The translations under genes were made by a program, and so were the position numbers. A stretch of DNA of 64,000 bases from JABFSS01 sp964497975 (lineage in GTDB: Bacteria > Patescibacteriota > Gracilibacteria > Peribacterales > Peribacteraceae): assembly GCA_964497975.1 (NCBI GenBank), contig CAZCFO010000003.1, forward strand, positions 62,001 through 126,000. Reading direction: 5' to 3'. Shown piece by piece: positions 1 to 8,868 of the stretch (positions are counted from its first letter, which is position 1; each line of letters begins with the position of its first letter). The notes under the pieces are model-generated. The model saw only the letters and a program-made list of their open reading frames with translations, was not told the origin of the DNA and made no database searches.

Positions 1-1
1 C

Positions 2-2941
2 GACGGGACATTCAATTTTACGAATGCGGCCAGCTTTGCGATTACCACCACCGGCGGTACGGGAACGCACGATATCACCGACTTGTCACCGGCGTCGTAT
101 TCGGTGGATGAGACGGCGCCCACGGGCTGGACGGTCACGAGCAACGGTTGCCAGAACGTGTCGGTGACCGCAGGCAATACCACAAACTGCACGATCACGA
201 ACACCAAGCTCGGTACGGTGACGGTTATCAAAAATTCCCTTCCGGTCAGTGCGCAGTCCTTCCCGTTCACCACCACGATCGGAGGTGGCGAGGGGGGATT
301 CAGTCTCAGCGATGATGGCGAAGGCTCGGAGGACACGGTTGAATTTACGAGCGTCGCTCTCGGCAGCCACACGATTACCGAAGGATCGGTCGCGGGCTGG
401 AGCCTCACGGGTCTCGTGTGTACCGGCGGCGATGCCGACGGATCCACCGATCTCGTGACCCGTACCGCCACGATCGACGTGGACGCGGGCGAACACATCA
501 CCTGCACGTTTACCAACAGTCAGTACGGAACGCTGCACATCACCAAGAACGCGTACGGTGGCGATGACGAATTCGACTTCACGATCGATGGCGAGGGCAG
601 CGACGTCCTTGAGTCCGCTTCCATCACCACGACCGCCGGCACGGGCACCGCCGATGTGTCTCTCCCCGTGGGCGATTACAATGTGTCCGAAACTCTTCCC
701 GAAAGCGGCGCATGGCAGCAGGTGAGCAACGGCTGTTCCTTTGCCGTCATCCAGCCCGGTCTGACCACGAATTGCACCGTCGAGAACGTTAAGCGCACCC
801 GCATCTCGGTGGGCAAGGAGACGACCAACGGCGGCGAGGCGAACTTCACCTTCACCCGGAAATTCGGCAGCAGCAGTAGCAGCAGCTTCTCGCGTGGCGT
901 CACGGAACCAGGCGTTCCTGTGGGCCTCGATTCGTTCTTCGAAATCTTTGCGTCGGTCAGCTCCAGCAGCGCGGCTGCGATCCCCGTCGAAATCGTCGAA
1001 TTGAATCTTCTGAACTGGAACTTCAACCAGGTGCAGTGCACCCTCAACGAGAGCCCGATGAGCGTCACGCCCCAGTTGGGAGAAGACGGCGTTCTGATCG
1101 GTTTCAACGCCCAGGCAGGCGATCAGATCCAGTGCCTCTTTAACAACAGAATGTCCGTGTGTGGCAACAGCGTTGTCCAGAGCGGCGAGCAGTGCGACGA
1201 CGGCAATGCGACGGTCGGCGACGGATGCTCCGACACCTGCCAGTACGAACTTGGCTGGTCGTGTAATCACAACGAGCCGAGCGTTTGCACCACGAGCTGC
1301 GGCGACAATATCGTCGCCGGAGTGGAGGAGTGCGACAATGACCTCACCAATACCAGCGGCGACGGATGCGACGCCTTCTGCCACATCGAAGTCTGTGGCG
1401 ATGGCGTTATCAACAATACGCATGTCGAGGGTGAAACGACCGTTACCGAACAGTGCGACGACGGCGATGACGATGCGGGCGACGGATGCTCCGATACCTG
1501 CCAGATCGAAATCGGCTACGCGTGTCCCACGGTCAACGAGTCGTGCGTCGCAATCTGCGGCGACGGCCTGGTCCTCGGCGGCGAGCAGTGCGACGATGGC
1601 GAGAGCAGTTGCGGCGACGGCTGTTCGTCCTCGTGCGAAGTCGAAACCGGTTACCAGTGCATCAACAGCACCGAAACCGATCCCAACAGCACCTGCGAGC
1701 TACATCTGGATTTCGGCGACGCGCCGGATGGCGAGGGTGAAGACGCCGGATATCCGACTCTGCTGGAAGACAACGGCGCCCGTCACGTTATCGTCGAGGA
1801 GTACATGCTCGGTGCGACGATCGACGGCGAGCCCAATGGCCAGCCGGATTTTGCGGCCGCTGGCGACGGTTCGGATGAAGACGGCGTTTCGTTCACGACG
1901 TCACTCACCCAGGGTGCCACCGCAGGTGTGACGGTAGTCACCTCTCTGCCGGACGGCGAAGGCGAGGATGACGGTTATCTGGAGGCCTGGGTTGACTTCA
2001 ACCAGGACGGCGACTGGGACGATGAGGGCGAACACGTCATCGACAATCTCTCTCTTACGAGCGGCACGCATGCTCTGACGTTCTCCGTTCCCGCAGGCGC
2101 GGTTCTGGGCGAGACCTACGCCCGGTTCCGCTGGAGCAGCATCGGCGGCATCGAGGAAAGCGGTCTTGATGTTACGGGGTACGCGCCGAATGGCGAAGTA
2201 GAGGACTATCTGGTCACGATCACGGCTCCCGTTACCGAGACTACCTCCGACGACGAAGACGAGGGTCCGGTTTCGGATGACGGCGGCAACGGGGGTTCCC
2301 GCGGCAGCCAGACGAACCGTATTGGAGCGGCTATCAACAGGTTGATCTCCAACTTTATCGGCGACACCCCTCCTCCCGCGTTCGGAGGCACCGATGACGC
2401 TCCGTTCTCCGACGAGCAGAACGATCTGCTGCGGAGAATCAATCTGATGATCGGCTGCAACGCGTCGAATTCCGTCTTCCATGCTGCTGCTCAGATTATC
2501 GCCAAGAAGTTCAGCGGCAACACGGCCGCCATCGAGGCTCAGATGCAGCTCATCTGCACGCAGCTTGCGGAGCGGTCGGGCATGAACAAGCCCGTGGTCC
2601 AGATCAAGCCCCGCCAGATTGTGCTGGCCGAGGACGGTTACCCCGTTTCGAGCGACGATCTCTGGAACCTCTGCGTTCGTGGCAAGGCGACGCTTGCGGA
2701 TTTCCGCAGCCACCCCATGGTGATCGACCGCGACACCGGCAAAACTGCGTCGAAAACATGCGGACTGTATCGCATATCCGGCACTCAGATCTGGAAGTTC
2801 CCGGATGATCTGTTCCTCACGGGGCTCATCATCAATCCGTCAAAGTCCGGCAAGCCCGTCGTCAGCGTGTTCCAGAAGGGCTACGCGGTGCTGCCGTCCG
2901 CTCAGCGGACCGCCGAGGCCAGTTCGGCTGCGGCTCAGTAA
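2..2941 (+). CDS. Multidomain surface adhesin, 5' truncated (prealbumin-like, DUF4215, GEVED domains)
   Basis: The frame is open from the first bases, so the N-terminus lies outside the window; the TTG at 83 is internal. Visible order: three or four prealbumin/SpaA-like beta repeats (NG-C-F-V then IT-T-C-T-V patterns, up to about nt 1150), four cysteine-rich DUF4215 repeats (C-G-D/N, EQCDDG, GDGCS, C; about nt 1160-1700), a GEVED domain (begins DFGDAP, contains WVDFNQDGDWDD, ends NGEVEDYLV; about nt 1705-2225), an acidic Gly/Ser linker, and an unrecognised C-terminal region of about 200 residues with conserved-looking cysteines. Such architectures belong to secreted or cell-surface proteins. 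No sortase motif or membrane anchor is visible at the C-terminus. A strong terminator follows directly. The role is probably adhesion or surface-layer structure, which is inference. Confidence 0.85.
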   Translation, partial: DGTFNFTNAASFAITTTGGTGTHDITDLSPASYSVDETAPTGWTVTSNGCQNVSVTAGNTTNCTITNTKLGTVTVIKNSLPVSAQSFPFTTTIGGGEGGFSLSDDGEGSEDTVEFTSVALGSHTITEGSVAGWSLTGLVCTGGDADGSTDLVTRTATIDVDAGEHITCTFTNSQYGTLHITKNAYGGDDEFDFTIDGEGSDVLESASITTTAGTGTADVSLPVGDYNVSETLPESGAWQQVSNGCSFAVIQPGLTTNCTVENVKRTRISVGKETTNGGEANFTFTRKFGSSSSSSFSRGVTEPGVPVGLDSFFEIFASVSSSSAAAIPVEIVELNLLNWNFNQVQCTLNESPMSVTPQLGEDGVLIGFNAQAGDQIQCLFNNRMSVCGNSVVQSGEQCDDGNATVGDGCSDTCQYELGWSCNHNEPSVCTTSCGDNIVAGVEECDNDLTNTSGDGCDAFCHIEVCGDGVINNTHVEGETTVTEQCDDGDDDAGDGCSDTCQIEIGYACPTVNESCVAICGDGLVLGGEQCDDGESSCGDGCSSSCEVETGYQCINSTETDPNSTCELHLDFGDAPDGEGEDAGYPTLLEDNGARHVIVEEYMLGATIDGEPNGQPDFAAAGDGSDEDGVSFTTSLTQGATAGVTVVTSLPDGEGEDDGYLEAWVDFNQDGDWDDEGEHVIDNLSLTSGTHALTFSVPAGAVLGETYARFRWSSIGGIEESGLDVTGYAPNGEVEDYLVTITAPVTETTSDDEDEGPVSDDGGNGGSRGSQTNRIGAAINRLISNFIGDTPPPAFGGTDDAPFSDEQNDLLRRINLMIGCNASNSVFHAAAQIIAKKFSGNTAAIEAQMQLICTQLAERSGMNKPVVQIKPRQIVLAEDGYPVSSDDLWNLCVRGKATLADFRSHPMVIDRDTGKTASKTCGLYRISGTQIWKFPDDLFLTGLIINPSKSGKPVVSVFQKGYAVLPSAQRTAEASSAAAQ

Positions 2942-2962
2942 TAGCATCGATTCTGCGTCATA

Positions 2963-2992
2963 AAGAAGGACGGCACGTGCCGTCCTTCTTTT
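2963..2992. terminator. Bidirectional intrinsic terminator between convergent genes
   Basis: Perfect 14-bp inverted repeat with no spacer (arm AAGAAGGACGGCAC) followed by T's on the + strand and, because the arm starts with A's, also on the - strand. It sits between the adhesin (ends 2941) and the M23 peptidase (ends 3008), which converge. Confidence 0.85.
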
Positions 2993-3007
2993 GCGCATGA
3001 TCTTCAT

Positions 3008-4261
3008 TCACGCCCCTCCCGCGTAGCGCCGGATGAACTCGATGGGGTTCACCATCCAGCGGTCCGCTTCCGCGCGCGACATCACGCCCGACGGGACATA
3101 CGGCACGTGGATGCCCGCGCCCTGCCCCCGGTCGACCTGCAGATGCAGATGCGGGGCGCTCGTGTTGCCCGTCATGCCCACCGTGCCGATGAACTCGCCC
3201 GGTTCCAGATCCTGTCCGGGCTTCACCGCGGCGAACCCCAGGTGTCCGTAGACCGAGTAGAACGTCTGATGCCCGATGCGGTGCTCGATGATCACGTGCA
3301 GGCCGAGCGTCTTGGTGGTGGTCACCGTCTGCACGCGGCCTCCCGCGATGGCACCGAGCGGCGTGCCGAGCGCCAGCTTGAGGTCCACGCCCGGGTGCGT
3401 GCCCTCGTACTCTCCGGCGTCGAGGCTGTAGGTGGAAAGGTACTTGGTCGAATAGAACAGCTTGCGGGTGATGTCGTCGGTGTCATCTTCCTGCACGTAC
3501 TTCTTGAACGGCGTCAGGAGCTTCTGCAGGTCGTACTCCGGCACGGGCACGAAATCCTCGCTTGCCAGCTTGTCGTAGGGGCGGTTCCATTCCGCCGCAG
3601 CGTGCATTGCGCCCCAATTGGGCACTTTCCCCACGGGATAGACGGTACGGCCGAAAGCAGGGAAGTTCGTGCTCCCTTCGACGTCGCTCAGGGCCTTCGG
3701 CGTGCTCGGGCTTGGACTCGGACTCGGGCTCGGGTGCGACATCTCGCTGGAACTGCTGACCGGCGTCGCGACGGGCAGGGGGGTCTCGGTGGAGATCTGC
3801 GCCGGGACGGCGGCGCCCTGCGTGGGGGCTATCACCTGCTGGGGCCACTGCCGGACCTGGGGCGAAGCTGCCGCGTGGTAGGACGCCGAACTCTTCGTTG
3901 CCGGCACCCACGCGCGGCGGGAGATGACACTGCTGGAGGATGCCGCGCGGCTGATCTGCGAACTGCGCGCCACGGAGCGTGTCGCCGGGGATGACCGTCG
4001 AAGCCGGAAGATCACGCGGGAGCGGGACGACGTCGCGGAGGACCGGCGCGAGGACACTGCCGCTGTCCGTGACGACGATGACTGCATCAGCGCGTCGGAG
4101 CGCCACTGCTTCATGCTCTCGAGCACGTACCCCTGGAGTCCCGTGGAGTGCGTCGCGAGCGCGATGCCCCACAGAAAACTGGCCACGCAGGCAACGGCGA
4201 TCCGGGGATCGATATGCAGCGACTGGCAGAGCCGGGAGAGGGTGTGTTTGAGTTTGTTCAC
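3008..4261 (-). CDS. M23 family metallopeptidase (LytM-type), membrane anchored
   Basis: Peptidoglycan endopeptidase family. The C-terminal catalytic domain shows both zinc motifs: HPGVD near residue 288 and HLHLQVD near residue 370. An N-terminal hydrophobic segment (IAVACVASFLWGIALA, about residues 22-37) would anchor or export it. Between them lies a Ser/Arg- and Pro/Ser-rich linker of about 150 residues with an SPSPSPSPS run. I use the GTG start because a near-consensus promoter ends 8 nt upstream, giving a leaderless message. The linker contains KALSDVEGS, the in-frame translation of a short palindrome-family repeat (nt about 3670-3700) also seen in alaS. Probably acts in wall remodelling; the cleaved bond cannot be read from sequence. 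Confidence 0.9.
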   Translation of the reverse strand: MNKLKHTLSRLCQSLHIDPRIAVACVASFLWGIALATHSTGLQGYVLESMKQWRSDALMQSSSSRTAAVSSRRSSATSSRSRVIFRLRRSSPATRSVARSSQISRAASSSSVISRRAWVPATKSSASYHAAASPQVRQWPQQVIAPTQGAAVPAQISTETPLPVATPVSSSSEMSHPSPSPSPSPSTPKALSDVEGSTNFPAFGRTVYPVGKVPNWGAMHAAAEWNRPYDKLASEDFVPVPEYDLQKLLTPFKKYVQEDDTDDITRKLFYSTKYLSTYSLDAGEYEGTHPGVDLKLALGTPLGAIAGGRVQTVTTTKTLGLHVIIEHRIGHQTFYSVYGHLGFAAVKPGQDLEPGEFIGTVGMTGNTSAPHLHLQVDRGQGAGIHVPYVPSGVMSRAEADRWMVNPIEFIRRYAGGA

Positions 4262-4269
4262 TTCCTTGT

Positions 4270-4298
4270 ATTATACAATATTATGTTAGTTTTGTCAT
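4270..4298 (-). promoter_or_regulatory. Promoter of the M23 peptidase, leaderless geometry
   Basis: On the minus strand ATGACA (4298-4293), 17-nt spacer, TATAAT (4275-4270), then 8 nt to the GTG start at 4261. The predicted transcription start falls at or next to the start codon. Confidence 0.75.
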
Positions 4299-4324
4299 TA
4301 TTTCAAAAGGCTGATTGAAGCGGA

Positions 4325-4385
4325 AGGAACACCAGGAACACAAAGAACACAAAGAATATCTCGTCTTTGCTCTCCTTGTGTTCCT
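4325..4385. repeat. Degenerate AACACAAAG tandem/inverted repeat
   Basis: AACACAAAG-type units repeat at 4334-4355, and the left arm AGGAACACAA (4334-4343) is complementary to TTGTGTTCCT at 4376-4385. The tract overlaps the 3' end of the upstream membrane gene. A related diverged tract lies at about 45210-45302, also at the end of a minus-strand gene. Confidence 0.6.
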
Positions 4386-4839
4386 ACGCCCGTCGTCCGA
4401 GCAATCCCCACAGCCCCTTCCGCTCCGGCGGCGGGCAGAGGAACACGACGACGGCTCCGGCGATCGCGCCGTTGACGGTGCCCCAGGAGACATCCACCAG
4501 CGCCAGCACGATGTCCCACCAGGGGAGCAGCGCGTGGTTCAAAAAGTTCACCGTTCCCGTCACCGTGAATCCCAGCAGCGCGCCGAGCCACACGGCATCA
4601 CACACCGGCTGGCCCGAGGGGCGGCAGTGCAGGAGGATGTAGGAGAACGTCACTGCGTTGATGGCCTGCACGAGGAAGATGAACGGCGAGATTGAGGGCC
4701 CGCCCACCACATTGGGGTTCATCAGCGCCAGACGCTGCCCATAAAAACTCATCATGAGACCGCCGTGCCAGACGGCGTCCGAAATGGTGAAGAGCACGAA
4801 ACTGACGACAAAGGCTTTGACGAAACGGGTGGGGGTCAT
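4384..4839 (-). CDS. Small integral membrane protein, DUF2177-like
   Basis: About 151 residues from the MTPTRF start, with four hydrophobic segments (FVKAFVVSFVLFTISDAVW; PFIFLVQAINAVTFSYILL; GALLGFTVTGTVNFLNHAL; VNGAIAGAVVVFLC). The early acidic residue in the first helix and the N-x-L motif in the third recall DUF2177 membrane proteins, whose function is unknown. A longer start at 4884 is possible but would overlap the divergent queA start; the ATG at 4839 lies 6 nt below a TATAGA box. The end overlaps an AACACAAAG repeat tract, so the last residues (GRRA) may be recently altered. Confidence 0.65.
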   Translation of the reverse strand: MTPTRFVKAFVVSFVLFTISDAVWHGGLMMSFYGQRLALMNPNVVGGPSISPFIFLVQAINAVTFSYILLHCRPSGQPVCDAVWLGALLGFTVTGTVNFLNHALLPWWDIVLALVDVSWGTVNGAIAGAVVVFLCPPPERKGLWGLLGRRA

Positions 4840-4845
4840 GCGGCA

Positions 4846-4876
4846 TCTATAGCACCGGTCCCGGCATAGGTACAAT
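4846..4876. promoter_or_regulatory. Overlapping divergent promoters, DUF2177-like gene and queA
   Basis: Minus strand: TTGTAC (4875-4870), 18-nt spacer, TATAGA (4851-4846), 6 nt to the ATG at 4839. Plus strand: TACAAT (4871-4876) 9 nt before the queA TTG at 4886, with no clear -35. The queA -10 and the minus-strand -35 are the same bases, so polymerase binding on the two strands should be mutually exclusive. Confidence 0.5.
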
Positions 4877-4885
4877 CCGCTCATC

Positions 4886-5926
4886 TTGCACTCTTTCGAG
4901 GACGTTCTCCGGCTCTATGACTACGCCCTCCCCCCGGAGCGCATCGCGCAGGCCCCGGCCACGCCGCGCGACAGCGCCAGGCTGCTCGTCTACAGGAGAG
5001 CGGCGGACGCGGTTGAGTGGAGCACGATCAGCAAACTGCCCGCCCTGCTCCCGCCGCGCGCGGTCCTGGTTCTCAACGAAACCAAGGTGATCCCCGCGCG
5101 CCTGCCGGCCAAGCGGAGCACCGGAGGGCAGGTTCTGTTGCTGTATCTGGGCCGCAATGCCCGGGAGCTGAAATTCCTCTCCAATCGACGATTGCGCCCG
5201 GGAGAGGTGTTGCGGATTTCCCCGCGCCGCACGCTCACCGTTCTCCGCGCCGACGCGAAGGTCTGGTTTCTCAAGCCCTCGTTTTCGCCGTCCGCGATCC
5301 GCTCCGTTCTCCATCGTCATGGCATCGTCCCGCTGCCGCCGTACATCAACCGCACGCCGCTCAGTCGCGCCGAGGTCCGCCGCCGCTACCAGACCGTTTT
5401 CGCCAAAACCGAAGGATCCATTGCGGCGCCCACCGCGTCGCTGCACTTCACCAGGGGGCTGCTCCAGAAGCTCGAACGCTCCGGGGTGTCCATCGCGCGC
5501 GTCACGCTGCACGTCCATCTCGGCACGTTCTCGCCGCTCACCGAGGAGCATTGGAAAACCGGGAAGCTGCATCCCGAGAGTTACTCCATCGATTCCCGCA
5601 GCGCCCGTCTTCTCGCGGAGGCGAAACGCACCGGTCGTCCCATCATCGCCGTGGGCACGACTGCCCTGCGAGCGCTCGAGTCTGCCGCCGACGGCCGCGG
5701 GCGCATTGTCCATCCGCAGGGCGTCACACGTCTGTTCGTCCGCGAGCCCTATCGGTTCCGGATCATCGACGGCCTGCTGACCAACTTCCACGTGCCCAAG
5801 AGCAGCCTGCTGATGCTCGTGGCCGCGCTCACCGGCCGGGAGAAGATTCTCGGGCTGTACGATGAAGCGATCCGCAGGGACTTTCGGTTCTTCTCGTTCG
5901 GCGATGCGATGCTGATTTTGCAGTGA
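4886..5926 (+). CDS. queA: S-adenosylmethionine:tRNA ribosyltransferase-isomerase
   Basis: QueA moves the ribosyl moiety of SAM onto preQ1 in the wobble position of tRNAs for Tyr, His, Asn and Asp, giving epoxyqueuosine. The 346-residue length is normal. Family landmarks: N-terminal FDYELP-like YDYALPPERIAQ, VLNETKVIPARL, PPYINR, ASLHFT, the HLGTF segment, VGTTALRALES, and the C-terminal NFHVPKSSLLMLVAAL and FRFFSFGDAM. The TTG start is the only good one: it keeps the LYDYALPPE opening and the next in-frame alternatives would remove it. No other queuosine genes are visible here. Promoter overlaps that of the divergent membrane gene. Confidence 0.96.
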   Translation: MHSFEDVLRLYDYALPPERIAQAPATPRDSARLLVYRRAADAVEWSTISKLPALLPPRAVLVLNETKVIPARLPAKRSTGGQVLLLYLGRNARELKFLSNRRLRPGEVLRISPRRTLTVLRADAKVWFLKPSFSPSAIRSVLHRHGIVPLPPYINRTPLSRAEVRRRYQTVFAKTEGSIAAPTASLHFTRGLLQKLERSGVSIARVTLHVHLGTFSPLTEEHWKTGKLHPESYSIDSRSARLLAEAKRTGRPIIAVGTTALRALESAADGRGRIVHPQGVTRLFVREPYRFRIIDGLLTNFHVPKSSLLMLVAALTGREKILGLYDEAIRRDFRFFSFGDAMLILQ

Positions 5927-5936
5927 TACGAGGATA

Positions 5937-5965
5937 TTGACAAATATAATCAAATAATTTCTAAT
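5937..5965 (+). promoter_or_regulatory. Consensus promoter, leaderless
   Basis: TTGACA (5937-5942), 17-nt spacer, TCTAAT (5960-5965); the ATG at 5972 lies 6 nt beyond the -10, at the expected transcription start. Confidence 0.8.
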
Positions 5966-5971
5966 ACGAAC

Positions 5972-6886
5972 ATGTCGCTTATCATCCTTGAGGAGGGTTC
6001 GAACAATGAGGAGCAGGACGAATATGACAGAGTGTCCCTGAAGGCATGGCAGCCGGAGTGTGAATGGATGCGGGAGCGGGGCGTCTACGCCGACATCGCT
6101 TTTCTCGTGGGGCTCAAGCGTGGCGACGTGTACATGAATCTCTGCGCGGGACTCTGTCCTCTGGAAGAAGAGCTTCTCCGGTCGCGCCCGGAGGCACACG
6201 TCATTTCCGTGGAGACGAATCTCCGGACCATGGATGCCGCTGCACGCAGGCTTATCGAGCGGGGCATTCCGGTCCATCGCGTTACCACGCGCGCGGAGGA
6301 TGATGTGTTCTGCCGGGGGCCGGGCGGCATTGCGGATGTGTATCAACGGTCATGGCAATCGCTCTCCGGGGAAGTGCTGGCGCTGCAGGCCGACATTCAT
6401 GATCATTCCCGCGTGCGCAATCTTCTGGGGACTCAGCAGCCGTCCGTGACGACGCTGACCTTCGCGGGGGCATCGCTCAAGGAGGTCTACAAAAAGTACG
6501 ACATAGGGATCGCGGGGTCCCAGGGGATGCAGAACACCATCGATGACGTCATCCGTGCCGCGTATGCCCTGACGACGGCCATTACTCCTCCGGGAGGCAG
6601 GCTCGTTCGCGCGGAACGCGCAGCGAGAGGACAACGCGAGTCGCCGGCGTCCGTGCTGAATTGTGCTGCCCGGGAATACCGGGCCAAGGTGGGGCGGTAT
6701 TGGGAAGTCGGAGTGCCGCAGTATGTCCAGGAGCTCACCGGCGCCCCGTGCGCCCACGAATTGCAGGCGCGCCTCGCCGGCATCACCCGATTCGCCTACG
6801 GCATCGTGCTGCAGCGAAATGACCGGCCCTGCACTCTTCCGGAGGCCCAGACATTCATGGCATCCGCCGAAATGGATGGATTGTAG
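5972..6886 (+). CDS. Uncharacterised protein with a possible Rossmann/methyltransferase-like core
   Basis: 304 residues, not recognised. The stretch GDVYMNLCAGLCPLEEELL (about residues 50-68) followed about 15 residues later by ISVETN resembles motif I and the acidic loop of class I SAM-dependent methyltransferases, but the Gly pattern is not canonical and the catalytic part is unclear. Soluble, no signal peptide. Expressed from its own consensus promoter with a leaderless start. An alternative is a lineage-specific fold with no enzyme activity. Confidence 0.6.
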   Translation: MSLIILEEGSNNEEQDEYDRVSLKAWQPECEWMRERGVYADIAFLVGLKRGDVYMNLCAGLCPLEEELLRSRPEAHVISVETNLRTMDAAARRLIERGIPVHRVTTRAEDDVFCRGPGGIADVYQRSWQSLSGEVLALQADIHDHSRVRNLLGTQQPSVTTLTFAGASLKEVYKKYDIGIAGSQGMQNTIDDVIRAAYALTTAITPPGGRLVRAERAARGQRESPASVLNCAAREYRAKVGRYWEVGVPQYVQELTGAPCAHELQARLAGITRFAYGIVLQRNDRPCTLPEAQTFMASAEMDGL

Positions 6887-6900
6887 ACGGTCGCACGGTT

Positions 6901-6930
6901 TTGGACTTAAAGGTGTTTTTGCGCTATAAT
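6901..6930 (+). promoter_or_regulatory. Promoter of the DUF4215 repeat protein
   Basis: TTGGAC (6901-6906), 18-nt spacer, perfect TATAAT (6925-6930). The ATG at 6959 is 28 nt downstream, so unlike many genes here this message should have a short leader of about 22 nt; no clear Shine-Dalgarno sequence at useful spacing. Confidence 0.75.
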
Positions 6931-6958
6931 AGAAGGAATTCCACACACACAGAAACGT

Positions 6959-8839
6959 ATGCCCAAAAAATCCCGCGCCCGACGTGCCTGCCGCGTATCG
7001 CAACAGACGTTATTCGTGATCATCGCGCTGCTTGCGTCCATCATCATCGTTTCCTCCCTGGAACTGTCCGGAGGACAGGCGCAGGTCACGCGCCCCACCA
7101 TCTCGCGGCCCGTTCCGTCCGTGCCCCCGCCCGCGCCGGCCACCTACATCCAGATGCGCTGCGGCGACGGCGTCGTCAGTCCCACGTGGAACGAGAAGTG
7201 CGACGACCGGAACACCTTCAACGGCGACGGATGCAGCAACGTCTGTCAGATCGAAGCGGGATACTCCTGCCCGCCCACGGGCGGCCGCTGCACGAATACC
7301 AATCCGCCTCTCTGCGGCGACGGGAAATGGAACCCTCTGGAAACCTGCGATGACGGTAACAAGGCGGGCGGCGACGGGTGTTCCGCCCTGTGCACGCTCG
7401 AACGGAACATGTACGGGAATCAGACGCCGGTCTGGTACTGCACCACGGAGTATCCCACCCGGTGCTGGGTTATTTCGCTGTCGATGCAGACCACGTGCGG
7501 CAACGGCACGATGGATACGCGCCGCAACGGGGAGGCCGGAGAACAGTGCGACGACGGGCAGCTCCGCAACGGCGACGGCTGCACCAGCCAATGCAGGATC
7601 GAACCGGGATACCTCTGCAGCGGCAGGCCCAGCAAGTGCACCCAGGTCCCCACGTGCGGAAACCGGGTGCGCGATCCCGGCGAAACCTGCGAAGACGCAA
7701 ACACTCTTTCCGGTGACGGCTGCTCGTCTCTGTGTCAGATCGAACCCGGCTACACCTGCCAGGGCTTCGTCTGCACGAAGCCCGTCTGCGGCAACGGCAT
7801 CGTCGATACGCAGGAAAACAGCCAGGAGCAGTGCGACGACGGCAACCTGCTTTCCGGCGACGGCTGCAGCAACCGGTGCGCGATCGAAAAAAATTACTCC
7901 TGCACCGGAGCCAGGCCCAGCGAGTGCGAGACCGTGTTTACGTGCGGAAATGCCTCGCTGGAAACAGGGGAGCAGTGCGACGACGGCAACAGGGTCACGG
8001 GCGACGGCTGCAGCGCGCAATGCTCGACGGAAGCGGGATTTTCGTGCGGCAGGGTGTACCAAAATGGCGGGTATGTGAGCCAATGCATCAAGTTGTATCC
8101 CTGCGGCAACGGCATCGTGGAGCTCACGGATCGCTGCGACGACGGCAACAATGTCTCCGGCGACGGCTGCAATTTCAACTGCCAGCTGGAATCGGGATAT
8201 GTCTGTTCCGGACAGCCGAGCAAGTGCGAGCGCAACACCTGCGGAAACGGAAAATATGACTGGGGCGAGTACTGCGACGACGGCAACACGGTTGCCGGCG
8301 ACGGCTGCAACGCCACGTGCACCGCCGTCGAACCCGGCTACTACTGTTCCGGACTGCCCAACACCTGCAAAAAGCCCGTCTGCGGCAACCGGATCATCGA
8401 ACCGACGGAGAGCTGCGACGACGGCAATAACCGTCCCGGCGACGGCTGCTCCCTCTGCAGGCTGGAAGGGGGATTCCAGTGCATACCCGATTACGGCTGC
8501 ACGAGAATCGCGCGCTTCTGCGGCGACGGCGTCACGCACCTTAACTACGGCGAAATGTGCGATGACGGCAACGGCGAACCCGGAGACGGCTGCAGCACTC
8601 TCTGCACCGTCGAACAGTATTTCGTCTGCAGCACCCAGTCGCCCAGCCGGTGCACGTACACCTACGCGTCGAATCTCTGCGGCAACAAGGCGCGCGAAGG
8701 CAATGAGCAGTGCGACGACGGCAACATCAAGTCCGGCGACGGCTGCGACATGTTCTGCCGCCGCGAAGAGGGCTTCGTCTGCTACGGGGCTTCCGCCACC
8801 GGTTTCCAGACGCCCAGCATCTGCTGGCGATTCCTTTAA
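6959..8839 (+). CDS. Secreted DUF4215 cysteine-rich repeat protein (11 repeats)
   Basis: 626 residues. A basic N-terminus and hydrophobic segment (TLFVIIALLASIIIVSSLEL, about residues 21-40) form a signal peptide or anchor. The rest is eleven repeats of about 40-55 residues with the pattern C-G-N/D-G, E-x-CDDGN, GDGCS, C, E-x-GY-x-C. The disulfide and Asp-rich pattern matches DUF4215 (Myxococcus cysteine-rich repeat family), which is found on secreted proteins and probably binds calcium. Repeats are diverged in sequence, so expansion is not recent. It shares the module with the adhesin at 2-2941. Likely an extracellular stalk or matrix protein; no anchor at the C-terminus. Confidence 0.9.
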   Translation: MPKKSRARRACRVSQQTLFVIIALLASIIIVSSLELSGGQAQVTRPTISRPVPSVPPPAPATYIQMRCGDGVVSPTWNEKCDDRNTFNGDGCSNVCQIEAGYSCPPTGGRCTNTNPPLCGDGKWNPLETCDDGNKAGGDGCSALCTLERNMYGNQTPVWYCTTEYPTRCWVISLSMQTTCGNGTMDTRRNGEAGEQCDDGQLRNGDGCTSQCRIEPGYLCSGRPSKCTQVPTCGNRVRDPGETCEDANTLSGDGCSSLCQIEPGYTCQGFVCTKPVCGNGIVDTQENSQEQCDDGNLLSGDGCSNRCAIEKNYSCTGARPSECETVFTCGNASLETGEQCDDGNRVTGDGCSAQCSTEAGFSCGRVYQNGGYVSQCIKLYPCGNGIVELTDRCDDGNNVSGDGCNFNCQLESGYVCSGQPSKCERNTCGNGKYDWGEYCDDGNTVAGDGCNATCTAVEPGYYCSGLPNTCKKPVCGNRIIEPTESCDDGNNRPGDGCSLCRLEGGFQCIPDYGCTRIARFCGDGVTHLNYGEMCDDGNGEPGDGCSTLCTVEQYFVCSTQSPSRCTYTYASNLCGNKAREGNEQCDDGNIKSGDGCDMFCRREEGFVCYGASATGFQTPSICWRFL

Positions 8840-8868
8840 ATTTTTTTCTTCATTCCTTTCTCTCCCCT

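Noticed and set aside
86..1423. Long minus-strand open frame (445 aa) opposite the adhesin; similar long ones at 7010-8539, 4847-6346, 39512-41263, 46589-48103
   Set aside because: All lie antisense to recognisable genes in GC-rich DNA, have Arg/Ala/Gly/His-rich low-complexity translations and no family signature.
83..2941. TTG at 83 as the adhesin start
   Set aside because: The frame is open upstream to the edge with sequence of the same kind; the gene is cut by the window.
6959..8839. Tandem DNA repeat or array
   Set aside because: The periodicity is protein level (DUF4215) with diverged codons.
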